A stretch of 64,000 bases of DNA from Topomyia yanbarensis. Taxonomy: Eukaryota; Arthropoda; Insecta; Diptera; Culicidae. The notes under the pieces are model-generated. The model was not told the origin of the DNA. It did no database searches and saw nothing but the letters and a program-made list of their open reading frames with translations. The stretch covers positions 85,248,370 through 85,312,369 of the forward strand of contig NC_080671.1 of the NCBI RefSeq assembly GCF_030247195.1, in the 5' to 3' direction. A program made the position numbers and the translations under genes. Shown piece by piece: positions 10,968 through 23,711 of this stretch (its first letter is position 1; the number at the start of each line of letters is the position of its first letter).

Positions 10968-12047
10968 GCAAATCACCCGAATGCTCATACTCAGCAGTGC
11001 GTCAGTTCAAGTCAGAGGAACAATTCCACGCCAGTCACTGTATTTTAAGTTAGTCTAATAAATTCTACCGCTGTTAAATTATTTCTACAACATAGATAGA
11101 AGCATAAATCTTTAGTCCGCACTGCAATCGCCAACTGATAAGTCATCGGAGCTCATATGAATCACTGGCCGATCCCGTTCGAATGTTCCAGATTTGGCTG
11201 ATTGATTGGCATTGCTCTACTGCTGTCAATCAAAACTGCGTAAATGTTGATTAATTTGTTGCCGAGAAGTTCGCCTATGGATAGATTAACTTCGATCGAC
11301 GTTTTTTATCCGTTATCGCATAAATCACGTCAGTTATTTACTAATCTGAGACATGTTTTCGTTGCGAACATGTCACACTGAGGAAATGGATTCGATTTGA
11401 TTTACTTATCGCAGAGATTTGTTAGATAAAAATCGGCTTCTGGTGCTTTGTTCTCGAGACTGTGCCAAATGGTGCGATATTTAATATCATATAAATTGTT
11501 TTTTATGTACCACGCGTTTCCATCGGGTCGGTTTAGGTGCAGCTTACGGGTAAACGCGTGGTGATTGTGAGATAATTTCAAAAGAACTGTCTTTGAATTA
11601 TACGAATAGAAAATATAGCTCGGTGTAAGAGTACTGGTGATTTTATTTGAAGCAACGCGACGTTTTAAAGAGTCATGTTTTGGGGTCTGGTATAAAAGGT
11701 AACGCCCTGGTCTCATAAATTATAAGTCGGTCTTCGTAGGTCTATCTCACAACCACCGATTCTTAAGTGTCGTTAGAATCATAGTAGTAGCACTGTAGCT
11801 GTCCTGTACGGTGAGAATCGGTAGTAAAGTCTGTCGAAGCAAGCTAGTATAAAGGAAGAGAAAAAGCTTTTCATGAATTCATTAAAAAATTCAAGATTTC
11901 GTAAAGTAAACCGTTTACGAAAATTGGGACCGTGATACTGGAATCTTGAACAAAGAATCGTTAAGCTAATTCTGTTTTCTCAAAGCTAGTTCACGCCCAC
12001 AAGTACATGGCGTTCCAATCGAATGTACTGTGCGGTATTTTTTTGCT
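10968..12047. other. intergenic DNA, nothing recognised
   Basis: The 104-codon minus-strand frame at 11402-11716 has no recognisable domain or signal peptide. No repeat family was identified. Confidence 0.4.
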
Positions 12048-12180
12048 ATGGACCATTCATAAATTAATACTTTTAGGGGGGATAAAAAATTTGTGACAAT
12101 TTGTTACATGGGAGGAGGAGGAGTCAATTTTGGCCAATTTTTCCGGGTATCTTTTGTGGTTGCCTTGTTTGCCATATATA
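12048..12180 (+). mobile_element. partial MITE of the GGACCATTCATAAATTA family
   Basis: It starts with ggaccattcataaatta, then a G run and tttgtgacaatttgttaca, then gagtcaattttggccaattttt. These are the same blocks found in the intact copy at 43825-44082. The right terminal inverted repeat is missing. Confidence 0.6.
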
Positions 12181-13504
12181 CTGCAAATTGCCCGAATCCA
12201 TTGTCGTCGGAAGTGGATGGTTGTTTGTCCATGTATGTCGTCCCAGTCGGGTACTACATAGTAGTTTTATTTAAACATTATGGGTAATAATTTCGAGATA
12301 CACTGACTTGTATGTCGATTAAAGGAGCCGAGAATTGAAAAAAAATGGAGGTTTCAAGAGATTTGAAAACGATTTTAGGATTTTTTTTGTGTATGTTATC
12401 GTGATACTTGGGCCATGCTGAATATTCTGGATGATACACTTCTATATGAACACTGAGCCGCGCATTGAAGAGCTGAAACTTACAGGAAGATTGAGTCGCT
12501 ATTAAAGCCAAATGAGTTAAGGATCATTATCGATGGATAAATTCTGATCTGGAACTCAAACTACGGAAATTTTGCGTACAGTTGAATGTATTTTTGTATG
12601 GTAGTTTATAGAAGCCACCAAGTTCGTGGAGGCAATTCCCAATCAGAAAAAGTTCTTGTTGTTATTAGGATTATTGTACTATCGTCAGGGGTGGATGCAG
12701 AAATAAATCGGAGGGCGTCTGCAATTTCGGTTTTTTAAATATTCATTGTACAATACGTAATACGTAATAACCTCATTTAATGGAAATCAGTTTTGATGGA
12801 CGAATTTGGTTTTGGATGATTTAGAGTTTGGAGCAAATCTAAAATTGAAACAAATTTAAAATTTGTGGGGAAGTTAAAAATTTTCAGGGGGGTCCGGACA
12901 CCCAGGACCCTCGTCTTGGATCCGCCACTGACTAACGTACAAATCGTACGTTCCACAACAAAGCTGCTGCAGAGCGTGTTAAAAAAGTTACTCATAGAAA
13001 CATTCTTGTTTTATGGCGTGTGACAGGGGGGGGGGGGGGGGTTATGCAGAAGTTGTCTATCATATACACTGCCCATTAAAGCACAAGTGGTCGGTATTAA
13101 GTCCAACGAGACTAAGTCGCAAAACATCTAAAAATGAGATAATGATAGCATTGGATGTATAATTTCTACAGCTATATTCGACTTTTGCCAGATTTGAAAT
13201 ATGTGACAATAAGCAAGAATTATAGCAAAAATTAATTTTCATTTATCATGTAAAGGATGCTGCGATTCTAACTTTAAACTAGTTTTTCTCGAAATCAATA
13301 AATTGTTATTTAGTCCGGTCTGACTTAACATCAACTATATAGATTTTTGTCGAAAAAGAGTTATTTGTTGGATTGTATTTTGTATCACCACTGATTCACG
13401 AGGTACAAAATTATTTAATAAGTTTACCTGGTTTGATTTGAAAATATATATAAAAAAACAAAACATGGTTGTCGCATCCGTAATGCTTAACGGAAATGTA
13501 AATC
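12181..13504. other. intergenic DNA with homopolymer run
   Basis: No gene is supported. A G run of about 16 bases lies at 13026-13041. The phrase ggatccgccactgact near 12920 resembles inverted-repeat debris seen in several mosquito repeats, but no boundaries could be set. Confidence 0.4.
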
Positions 13505-13507
13505 TTC

Positions 13508-13640
13508 GACAACGCCGGTAGATGAGTGGTAAGCGTGACCGCCATTTACCCCAGTTGGTCTGGATTCAATCCCAGCCGAAGTAGATGATTTGAACAAAAT
13601 TTATAGTCAACGTCCGCGTAGCAGACCTTTTCCTCACATG
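13508..13640 (+). mobile_element. second tRNA-derived SINE type
   Basis: The A-box TAGATGAGTGG at 13519-13529 and the B-box GGATTCAATCC at 13562-13572 are spaced as in RNA polymerase III promoters. The sequence between cannot fold as a standard tRNA (the intervening loop is too long), and a non-tRNA body follows. The body differs from that of the SINEs at 2322 and 44267, so this is another family or a decayed tRNA-like sequence. Confidence 0.55.
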
Positions 13641-14520
13641 ATGTAAATTTAGCAGAGGGAGATAAAACATTTGGTACGATGAGGGAGATAAGATACACTT
13701 TAAACAATTTTGGGGGGGACATATTTTGTTAATGGTCTCTATGAGATGAAAACTTTGTTTTGTCGTAAAAACATTTTACCTTACGTCCAAAATAGAACTA
13801 GTTTGGTCCTTGAACAGGACGTGCGAATACGAAAAAACCTAACGTCAAATATAAGGGGGGTACTGTCAAATGCAGCCAGTCCATTTAAAATATGTTATAG
13901 GGCCATTGACGTAGACCGAAATTTGAGATTTTTTTGTACACCCTCCCCTTCCCTCTAGTAGACCTAAGTAGACTTTTACCAAGCCCCCCTTCCCAAAAAT
14001 CTACATAGCCTTTTCGTTTTTTTTAATTTGTGAAAAATGTGAAATTAACAAGACGCACATTATAATCTTCAAATAAAAATAAAATATGATGCGTTCAGAA
14101 TTATTTCAAGCTTTTCAAATATTAAGGACAAAGCAAACATCGATGAATAATGCTTTTCACATTAATTTGTTATCTACGACTGCTCAAATCAATTAGTATT
14201 AATTCAAGTGAATTTAAAATCAATTTATTTTTCTCCGAAATAAAAACCTCGTATTTCGTTTTTTATAAATTTTATAATTACTGGACTCATGAGATCACCG
14301 TGTAGTATGTAATATAATACAAGTGCAAATTTATGATTGCTCTCAAATATTTGTATAGCGGAATAATTCTATACAAAGTAAGTCACTCGAGAATATATCA
14401 AAAGATTCAGTGCTATAACTAATTCAAATTTAACCAAAATGCTACCAACACCAACAGTGTAAAATTGATAAGCTAGCAAGCACTTTTTGAGCCTTACAGG
14501 AGCATTAAAAATTGATAAAA
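13641..14520. other. intergenic DNA, nothing recognised
   Basis: Very AT-rich, with two short G-rich patches (near 13711 and 13855) and a C-rich patch near 13985. The frame at 13710-13958 is not convincing. Confidence 0.4.
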
Positions 14521-16441
14521 TAGGGTAATTTCGGGTGAGATGCCGCACTCTCTATATCTCGAATATAGGGTCACTTTTATACGGTAATATAATATTGTGA
14601 GTTTGTCTTTCGATTACAACAACACTGGAGATGTAAAATAATCATTAATAATAATTCACGAAAATTTTAATAATGATTATGTGCGTCCAGTTGCATCACG
14701 GAGTGCCGAAAAATTTAAAAAAAAAAAAATTTAAAAAAGCACCGCATTAAAATTTCGTTTTTTTTTTTTAAATTGTTCGATTTTTTTTGGTAAATCGTGT
14801 ATCTGTTGAATAGCCGGGATCTCTAAGAAGGTATTCTGATCATGAGCACGGTCATCCATGATTTCTGAGAAAAATGTCGTCTTGCGGCATCTCTCCCTTA
14901 CAATTGGGAGAGATGCCGCATCAAAATTGCGGGTGAGATGCCGCACTCGATGGCGGAGGATACGTAGCTAAATTGTATTTTTTCACCTCGGAATGTCATT
15001 AAATGATCATTTGCGTCAGGTATAGGTTCTTAATAAGGCATATCCACAAACTAACGGACCTGATACAGTGAAATATAGGATTATGAGTCTATTTATCTAT
15101 ACACACATTCTTTCGCAACGTTACAACGATTGGACGAATCTTCATTCGACAAATATGTTATAGCTTTATCAAATGAACGCCTACATCAAAACTTATTACA
15201 GATCCAGAAAGTAGACAAAATTTTACCAAAGATTCAATCAACATTAACTGAATAGACTGGAAGAGGATTGTTTTATGACCGATAATGTAACATGACGTTA
15301 CAACGCGTGACAAACTAAGACTTTCAACTATTTCAATAAAAGTCAAATCATCAAATTCTAGTATATTCAGTTTATGTTTTTTGAATCTTTCGTGAAATTT
15401 TGTCTATTTTCCGATTCTGTAATAAGTTTTGATGTAGGCGTTCATTTGATAAAGTTATAACATATTTGTCGAATGAAGATTCGTCAAATCGTTGTAAACG
15501 TCACGAAAGAATGTGTCTATATATTTAAACGGGCATTATGTATATAAGTATTAGTTGCTTCGAGTTATTCTTTAAAGTTTCAGGCACTAATTTTCGTAAA
15601 CGCATTGATTTGTAGTGATGTCTATCTTGGGATAAAAATGAAAATTTGAACGAATTGATGCTTTTTCAAAATGAATCTTTTAAGAACAAACCTTATATAA
15701 ATTCTAGCTAGCTATATACTAGCTATATACAAGATGTTTTTAGAAAATATATTTCACTTTTCACATGTTGCTTAGGTGCATGTTCATGCATAGAAACAAA
15801 TATGCCAAATGCAACGACGGCATGTGCAATTTTATTATTATGCTCAACAGCTATGGTTAATGTTGTTTTACACAGCTTAGACAAACAATAGCAAAATTCA
15901 TGTCATGTTTGAGCTCTATTATTTTCGGCATAAATCTGTACCTCATCGCCAAAAATCTATGCCGCATCGGCACAGCACTTGACATGTCCCGACCCAGACT
16001 ACGACTTAACGTTACACAAGGTTGCGAAAGAAATATTATTTTTAAAATGCTGAATAAAAAAATGTTCGTAGAAGTGGTAGGACTCCCTTAAGAAAAGTGA
16101 AGATGCTAGCCGATTTATAAGTGTAATCACACATCCTGAAACTCAGCTGAAGACACCAAATCACAAAAACAACGAGAGCTAAAACATATTTTTGTTCACC
16201 ATTTTTCAGTTTGTGACTACGGTGCGGCGTCTCACCCGCACATACGGCATCTCTCCCGTAATGACCTTTTTTAAATTTTCGTGGAAACTTGATGATTTTT
16301 TTTTACATGACAAAAACCATTTCACAGTATTTTAGAAACTTGTCGCAATTGATAAAAATGATTTCATCAAATATTGAATGGTTTACTTTGATGCAGGATC
16401 GATTTTCAGAAATGTACGGAATCTCTCCCCAAATTACCCTA
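14521..16441. mobile_element. non-autonomous DNA element with TAGGGTAATTT ends
   Basis: The left end TAGGGTAATTTCGGGTGAGATGCCG and its inverted counterpart at 16400-16441 (ending AAATTACCCTA) form the termini, each bounded by TA. The phrase gggtgagatgccgcac or its gagagatgccg variant recurs inside at 14533, 14890, 14930 and, inverted or variant, at 16215-16255. No transposase is encoded. A TA flank suggests a Tc1/mariner-type or similar mobiliser, but this is inference. Confidence 0.65.
15098..15523. mobile_element. foldback MITE nested in the TAGGGTAATTT element
   Basis: Two arms of about 145 bp (15098-15240 and 15370-15523) are inverted copies. Shared phrases include acattctttcg, gaatcttcattcgacaaat and gaacgcctacatcaaaactta, with scattered mismatches. 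The centre at 15240-15370 is unpaired. Confidence 0.65.
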
Positions 16442-16720
16442 TAGGAAACAATTTGAATTTATGCTGTCGATGTTATTTAGACTGAAATATTAAATTAAAG
16501 ATGCACACAAATTTCACTTTTCGTGAACAAATTTCAATATTCCTAAGATAATCAGATAATATAAATTGAATTATCCGATTATAGAGACGAACCTATCCAA
16601 ATCTTTCCAAAAATATCTAATTTTCTTATGTAATTAACATCACCTGAGAGCATTATCCCAAAGTGTCAAAGCTCAACTCTAAATACTTATATAGTAGAAC
16701 TGTACTTTACATAGGCATTG

Positions 16721-16952
16721 CTACCATTTAATTCCACTATGTTTGTTTATAGTTAAATGCACTTGCACTTCACTATTTAACAGATACCTGGTATTTCGAT
16801 TACTACTTGTAATCTTTTTCAGTTTTGGTATGTATAGACTGATACAAACACTGAAGAAGATTATCAGGAGTAATCGAAATACCAGGTATCTGTTAAATAG
16901 TGAAGTGCAAGTGCATGTAACTATAAACAAACAAAGTGGAATTAAATGGTAG
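16721..16952. mobile_element. near-complete palindromic MITE
   Basis: The 232 bp are nearly self-complementary about the midpoint 16836-16837: ctaccatttaattccac at the left pairs with gtggaattaaatggtag at the right. The inner arms (gcacttgcacttcactattt, taccaggtatctgttaaata) also pair. The mirror-image frames on both strands arise from this symmetry. Confidence 0.75.
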
Positions 16953-17364
16953 AAAAACCGCTAAGACCTTCGTTCGCGTATATATTATAGTAGAACCAAT
17001 TGGCACGGAGTTACGGCGGGTCAAGCGGTGAAATTGAACGGGCATTTAATGATTTTGAAATCAGTGTAAATGGTTACAAAAGAAATTTCAAATTGAATAA
17101 CTCGACTTTGTTGTAGAATTTTAACTACACTGCTTGAACCACTGAAACTAATAAGTAAAGAATAAAATTTAAAAAAAATCAATCCACTTATTGTTAAAAA
17201 TCGGGTATTTTCTTGTTCTCATGAGAGTTTTAATGCTTAACCGCCCCTCGCGTCTGGTGTAAAATGCTCAAACCGAAAGTTGTTTAGTTTTACGATTTGA
17301 AAGGCAAGACAACAATGGATCTTTTGTGTAATGTTATGATCTATTTAAACATTCATTGTGTAGT

Positions 17365-17700
17365 GGAAAATATTTTCAGTCACGCAGACCAGAGCGTTTT
17401 AAGAGTAGACGTCTAACCATTTTCACGTCGAGTAGCGTCGCGGCGAACACGATAAAATTGTCTGGCACAGGAAATTCTATAAGATATGTAAAGCTTAGAT
17501 TTGTAGTTACTCGGTGAACCATTAAAAATAGAAAAACGTTCTCATAATTTACTGTTAAATTCCGTAATTTTTCTTCAAATCGGGAGAAAATTGTTTTTAT
17601 TAAGTTTTCTGTGGTTCATCGACAGGCTACACATATTGTGCATTCTCATAAAAAATCAAGTCGATTCGTTGATTAGTTTTTGAGTTATCGTGTTCGCCAA
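17365..17700 (-). repeat. dispersed repeat 'RB', minus-strand copy
   Basis: Read on the minus strand it aligns with 57781-58171. Shared blocks are ttggcg-acacgataac, caac-gat-gacttgattttt, atgagaatgca, the block around gctactcgacgtgaaaatgg, tagacgtctactctt and gcgtgactgaaaa. Divergence is substantial and no coding capacity is seen. Confidence 0.65.
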
Positions 17701-18043
17701 TTTGAAAAAACGCGATTTCGAGAGAAATGCTAGCACACGGAAAAAACGCTGTAGAAAAAACACGTTGGGTATTTTCTTTAGAAAATTTTGGTACAAGTAG
17801 TTTTGAGTGTATTGTTTACACTGTATTTTTATCGCTGTCAGTTTTTCGAAAATTGTTGCCGATAGATTGAAACCTGTGTGTGTTATAGCAAATACGCGCG
17901 AGGAATGCATGGCTGTTTAAAACAAAAGAAGTTCAGCGTGGCCACCGAGACTGTGGGAGACTATTTTAAAGGTTCAATACTAACAATGAAGCGGATAAAA
18001 AAGAAGTTGATTTTTTGTCCACTACACCAGACGCCCCCCTTAA

Positions 18044-18163
18044 CCTTCCGGCAGCCGCGCTAGTGCACTGAGTGCGCGCTGCTCTGAAAATCTAGCGAAA
18101 GCGTCTTAGGGCGCCAGCGGCTGCTCGTTCAGTGGGCCATAAGCGCGACTTCCGGAGGGTTCA
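18044..18163. mobile_element. 120-bp MITE with CCTTCCGG termini, copy 1
   Basis: It begins aaccttccggcagccgcgc and ends cgcgacttccggagggtt, an inverted pair (aaccttccgg / aaccctccgg). A nearly identical copy sits at 27935-28057, where it interrupts a foldback arm. It is GC-rich compared with its flanks. Confidence 0.75.
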
Positions 18164-19742
18164 ATTTGACTTTTAATGGCTCGTGCATTTAATGGTCCAT
18201 GTCCAACTAGTAGTGTTTCAGATGATAATTGATGACTTCCGGATTTTCACAGTCAAAATCGTCCGCAGAGAGGAATTTTAGGAGATCGTCTTTAGAACTG
18301 TCATTTTGTGTCATTCTCTGAATTTTTTCATAAGACCAAAACTATATCTAAATATACGCAAGAAACAATAACGCGCCGTGTGTTTCTTTGGTAGCCGAAC
18401 CTAATGTAGACCCCCTGAAAATTATATAATATTTGTAAATATTGTCAATTAATGTCTAAATGTGAAATAAATGTCATGGTTTCCGTGTTTATATGTTTGA
18501 AGGGTGTTTAGTTTCATGTTTAGTGGTCTAAAATTGGTGCCAGTCAGTATTAATTTAGTTTCTTGCTTCACTTACCTTTTTGTATATATTTTTTATTTAC
18601 TTGTTATTTATTTATTTATTAACACTATTTATTTACCCCATCATTTATATTATTTGTCAGATAGTGTATTTACATTTTTGTTGATTGGATGAAAATTAAA
18701 ATTATACAACGTAATGGTTAGGTATGTAACCAATATCGGATTAACTTAATCGAATTAACTTTGTATCGGGGTACCAACCCATACATATTTGTTAACATTG
18801 TTTTCGCCTGCTACGCTACATGCTACGGGAGTGGAGTGGAGTGAAGTTCAGTTGCAGCGCCATCCCTTCGCCATATTGGGAGTGAGCGTTCTAATATGTG
18901 GAGTCTTCGTAAAAGTAGGGTCAGGTAGATCCGAACGATAAACCGCCAGAAGCACTGTACGAAAGCAGGATCTATTGAGTCCGGTTCAGGAAACCTATTT
19001 CCATGTAGGACCCGAGTGCACTGTTGGTCCAAGGATGATATTCTAGTTGGCGAAAAGTGTGCAAAGTAGTTCGCGAAACTACTACGCGCGGACCGTTATC
19101 AGAAAAAAATCTACGTCTGCGTAGACTTTTGCAAATACTCCCCTTTTTGCTAGATCTAGACTTTTGCTAGATCCCTCGTCCTCCCATGAGTCTACGTGAT
19201 TTATGACTAGCCCCAATGCAGAAAGAGAGGATATGCGAGACGAACTATAAAATGAACAGAAAAAGAAGAAAAAGGAAACATATCTGGAGATCCCGTTCTA
19301 GGTTGAGTCCCTCCGACTGCTAAATTAATAAAATATAACGAAGATAATTTACTATCATTGAACAGAGCTCGTTAACCAATAAATTGTAAGTCAATTTCTC
19401 GGCTTACAGCTCTCCCTACACAAGTCATCAGCACGTTATCAGCAAACAACCTGTTCTGCGACGAAAAAAATTACATTCAAACTTTTTAGCTTTCTTGAAG
19501 GAAAGCTCCAACATTGGCATATGGCTCCATCTATGTGTGGTATATGTTGATAAATCAATAACAATATGTCACGGAGTGTAGGGTTGTGCTATGATCAATG
19601 AGGATTGCAATTTGAGAAGTAGTTTGAACATATTTTTCTTCGAATTTATTGTTTTGGCAACTTTTTTTTCCAGTATGCCAGTTTGGAACCTAGGTTAGTT
19701 GCAACTAAGCTGAAACTCGGGTGATCGGATTTTAAGCTAAAA
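18164..19742. other. intergenic DNA, nothing recognised
   Basis: Chance frames only. A short patch with better composition (18823-19032, minus strand) has no recognisable motif. Confidence 0.4.
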
Positions 19743-19802
19743 AAAATCTTGAAAGTTTGAGCGAATTCTATACATTTCTTTTATAAGAAATGTAATACAT
19801 TT

Positions 19803-20048
19803 CTAGAGAAAATTTTCAATAGGACGTAAGTAACATTGAGAGCCTCTCTTTGTTTACTTTCTCTTTCGTTTATTACGACGTCATTACAACACTTTGCACT
19901 AATATTCCAGTACATATCGAAAGCCGACGGTTTTTACTAGAATATTATGCAAAGAGTAAAATTGAAATGGCCGAGTAATCAACAGAAGAGAAAGACCCCA
20001 AAGAGAATCTCTCATTGTTACTTACGTCCTATTGGAAATTTTCTCTAG
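19803..20048. mobile_element. MITE with 33-bp inverted repeats and ATTT duplication
   Basis: ctagagaaaattttcaatag at the left pairs with the inverted copy at 20016-20048 with one mismatch over about 33 bp. The direct flank ATTT is present on both sides (19799-19802 and 20049-20052), which fits a 4-bp target duplication. No coding sequence. Confidence 0.7.
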
Positions 20049-20209
20049 ATTTCAGGGTCGCTCACTTCACCGCTGTTTTGCGAGAACCAAACTTAGTTCC
20101 ATCAAAAACGTTTGTTTGAAGGAACTAACCTGGATTCGTTTCTGGATTCGAGTTTGGAGTCCAAATTGAAAAATCAAACGACGCTCAAAGATAGTTTTAA
20201 ACAATTTTC

Positions 20210-20530
20210 TCCTTAATGGAGAAAAAATCGTTTTTACTAAAAATTTTCTCCACCAAGGAGAAATATAGCATAGTGCATCTTGCATTGACTTGCTAAGCTA
20301 AACCAAAGGTTTCGATTTCATTAGTTCTCGTCAGCTTAAAATGAGCTCCTTTTCTTGCGAGACATCACCCTTGACTAGGGGTTTGCTCAGGAACACAAAT
20401 TGAGTCTCCGTTTTTTGCAGCTAACGTCAATCCGGCGATAGTTTAGTCCTGTCACTAAGTTAGTGTTGGATGCTGATGAGACGAAGTTGAAATGCAAATT
20501 ACATAACTAATTTAAATGAAAAATCTTTTT
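20210..20530 (+). repeat. dispersed repeat 'RA', plus-strand copy
   Basis: It matches the copies at 3540-4520 (minus) and 59470-59800 (plus) through the segments ctccaccaaggagaaatat, gggtttgctcaggaacacaa, cgtcaatccggcg and gatgagacgaagttgaaa. It shows the uninterrupted form of the site hit by the MITE at 3708-4260. Confidence 0.65.
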
Positions 20531-20688
20531 TCATGGGTTTTGACAATTTATGAGCAATATGATAATATTAATCCTCCTTGCAGTGTGATACAGCGCTGAA
20601 AATAAACGTATTCCACAAGCGTTATTATTTTTAAAAATAATTAGTTCTTAGAGTAATCTATCAATTTGGGGGAACCTGGCGTTGAGAT

Positions 20689-21677
20689 TTAGTCTGTTTG
20701 AACATTTTTAATAATTTTTTTCATACATTTCGTTTTAAGTTGTAGTGTCCATTTTGTTCTTCTGGTTTTCTTATTGCAGCAAAAAAAAATCAAGTTTTTG
20801 TAATTTGGATAATAGAAGTCTGTCCAAGTGATTATCAAAGTCGTGATACGTATTGAATAAAAGTTGTAAACCAAAAAAGATTGTAAATTTGTAATCATAT
20901 TTAAAAAAGAGTTGTCATATTTAGCTTGATGCATCATCTGAACAATCCTGAAAATACTCTTCTTCTTATAAGTCTTCATCCGAATTTTCAGATATTTGTT
21001 CGACGTTATCATATTTGAGCATTGATTTTGTTTCCATAAACATTTTGGTTTTCTTTTCTATCGTGGAACGTTTGCAACTAATTAAAGGTACATCTCGATT
21101 GCACGCTGTCCTTGACGTTTTGCGCGCAAAAGCCTGCAAAACGAACGTCAGTGCTTGTTGCGGGCCTCTGCTGCCTCTTCTGATAACTGTCCTATTGGTA
21201 GAAGGGAGTGTTCCACAACACTTGCCACGTGGATCAATATTTGGTGGACTGTGGGCGACATTGGATGCCAGCCGTACTGAGATACATATGTATATTTGGG
21301 CAGTTGTCATTACATACTCGGCAAATTTATCGGTGTCTACACTGCAGTGCACTGTGACCGCAAGTAATTGTTTCCAAAATTACCTTCAAACGGTAAATTC
21401 AGGGTTGTTACGGAAGACGACAAAAAAAATCGAGCCAAATCCGCGCGAGATTTTGTGCCGGTTCTCAAACCAAACAAAAATTGGCCATACATCTTCAAAA
21501 CTTCCAATGGTTTTTTTCAAAAATTCTACGAAAATTCTAATGTATTGTCCATCAGATTTTTTTTATCGTGTCTTGTTACTTCGAAATATTCCTAGCTTCA
21601 TAAGTTATTTTGAAATGTTACAACACAAAATATTTTCGAATGTTATGGGGTATAAAATTTTCGCATATATTTTCTAA
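20689..21677. other. unidentified open frames on both strands
   Basis: A plus-strand frame at 21015-21677 (220 codons) and a minus-strand frame at 20966-21352 (128 codons) overlap. The minus frame begins MHCSVDTDKFAEYVMTTAQIY and ends in an acidic tail, and has a more protein-like composition. No family was recognised; a piece of a transposon gene is possible. Neither shows splice sites or a promoter that I can support. Confidence 0.3.
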
Positions 21678-22360
21678 TGTATGTTGGCGACGAAAATGTT
21701 GATTGCCTTCTGCTTACCTCACTACCATGCATCCACATGCTTCTTATTCAACTAGCGAACGATGAATAAGGACCTTAATACAAAAATGCATGCGGGACTT
21801 ATATAACCTCCCAATATTCAATTAGGTCTCTCAGGTGCACCTTTTTGACAGCATTGCCTGAAATGACCTTTCAAATTTCGGGATTTCTGCGTCATTTTCG
21901 AGAGTTTTTCGTTATTCAATTATTCATAGGTGTCACGCATACTCCGAAATTCAATACAAAATTGGTAATTATTTGTTGAACTGATTAATGCAAATATTAT
22001 GTAGTCTTCTTGCCACAGCTACAGATTCCTTGCCAGAACAACAACTTACCGATACAGTTATCCGTAAAAGCAATTTTATATCTCTTGAGAACATTTCAGC
22101 AAGCCCGGGTAATATAAAACTTTTAGCTAGGAATCTGTTTGAAATTCAATTTGACAAACATTTTACTGTCCATAAGGATGCATCCGTTTGATTTAATCTG
22201 CACCTGATCGGGTTCGCATTTTGACCATGCTGTTTTGCTTTACGATTCATCTCAGAAACATTTCCGAATGCGCATGTTTTGAACTGTACAGCACAGAATT
22301 TGTTGACCACAACCATCTCCGACGCCTTGATTACACCTTCCGGGGAACAGGTGTTACATG

Positions 22361-23703
22361 TAGGGTTACCATGCTTATTTTAAAGGACATGGCTTTATTT
22401 TCGAGGTTTTTGGAAAGCGGCCTTATTTTACTTCAAATGTCCTTATTTTTAGTCGCAAACCTTGGCATATATAGGGTGGTTCAACATGATTATTTTTAAC
22501 AGTGCATGTCATGTTATTGTAGTTTAGTATTGTTTGCCACCACAGTTTGCTCACCATTTTCAAATTATTCAATTTCGAAAATCAGCGACCTGTGAGAAAT
22601 GTGTTTCGTTCACTCCGACCATAATATGGTCGACATAACCGGCCAACTGACTCCACTATTCGCCATACAATCAAAGAGTAAAAGTTGCAGTTCTCGTTAT
22701 TGGTTGATTAGCGAACAAATGGACCACATCCAGCACGCATTGTAGAAAACATAGCGGCGGTGACATTCCCAAGGATTGGAAACCAGCCTTACTCGACTAA
22801 TTAGCCAGATACCACTTGAAATACTCGAATCCGCCATCAAAAATTGGACCAGCCGAATGAATTACCTCAAGCGCCAACATGGTTAACATTTAAAATAAAT
22901 TGTTATCAAACAATAAATGGCAAAAGATGTTCTTTCGATTGACAAATAAACATTTCGCGATTTCCTCCATTTTTCAAATTTTTGCGAGATCAAAAAAACG
23001 TCATGATGAATCACCCTGTATTAAATTATTCAGATCAACTTTGTTCCAAGTGAATCAATTTCAATTGTCAATTTCAAATACTTCCAGCGATTGTTATTGT
23101 TAATGCATACTCTCTGCGACTCATTCCAACCATAAGTTCTTTTACTCAGAAGTAACCAAAATTTGTGGGATAGCTCGATATGAGGTTTGGCCAAAGTGGT
23201 TATCTTCGTTCAATATTGGCACTACACTATTCCAATTTGTCTCGATCAAGATTCAACGTCCCAGCACAGACTAACAGACATAACACTATGAGGGAATTCC
23301 CACAAAAAACATCGATCCGGCAATTTTCCCAGAGCACTAGTTCCACCTTTTATTCACAGTCCCAAACACTCATTTGCTGATGGGTTACCCCTCAGGTTTG
23401 GGAACAATTTTTCACTAGTGGTCTATCCCCCATATGCTTGTTCATATGTCAGTGGCGCTATAATTTCAAATGTGGCCACAGTCCCAACTACAAATATATT
23501 TAAAATGACCGTTAAAGCGGGCGAGGCATCGTTTTCGAGTGTTATGTCTGTTAGTCTGTGGTCCCAGTTCAACTACTGGAAAATAAGCCAGAATCCGGAC
23601 TTTTTCAGAATTCTCGCTCAAGTGACAACTGATTCAGGCTCCAATTCTGAATATATTTGGCAGGGATGTCCTTAATTTGTTCTCAGTTCATTTGGTAACC
23701 CTA
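22361..23703. mobile_element. hAT-like non-autonomous element with near-perfect 8-bp duplication
   Basis: The termini are TAGGGTTACCA (22361-22371) and its exact complement TGGTAACCCTA (23693-23703). The flanks are gttacatg (22353-22360) and gttacttg (23704-23711), an 8-bp duplication with one mismatch. An 8-bp duplication with YARNG-type ends is the signature of the hAT superfamily. No hAT transposase is present. A mariner relic is nested inside. Confidence 0.75.
22470..23020 (+). pseudogene. internally deleted Tc1/mariner-type element
   Basis: The ends TATAGGGTGGTTCAACATGA (22470) and the inverted ATGATGAATCACCCTGTA (23003-23020) are mariner-like terminal repeats at TA sites. Inside, a plus-strand frame with stops reads TVENIAAV-like sequence (IVENIAAVTF near 22740-22770). 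Further on are KNWTSRMNYLKRQHG-like residues (near 22838-22880), which resemble the DNA-binding and C-terminal ends of mariner transposases. The catalytic centre is missing. Confidence 0.65.
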
Positions 23704-23711
23704 GTTACTTG

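Noticed and set aside
11402..11716. 104-codon minus-strand frame downstream of gene A
   Set aside because: No motif, signal peptide, splice context or homology that I can recognise.
16721..16952. Two near-identical 69-codon frames on opposite strands
   Set aside because: They come from a self-complementary MITE.
21015..21677. 220-codon plus-strand frame
   Set aside because: It overlaps a better-composed minus-strand frame, changes composition half way, and has no recognised domain; kept only as an uncertain region.
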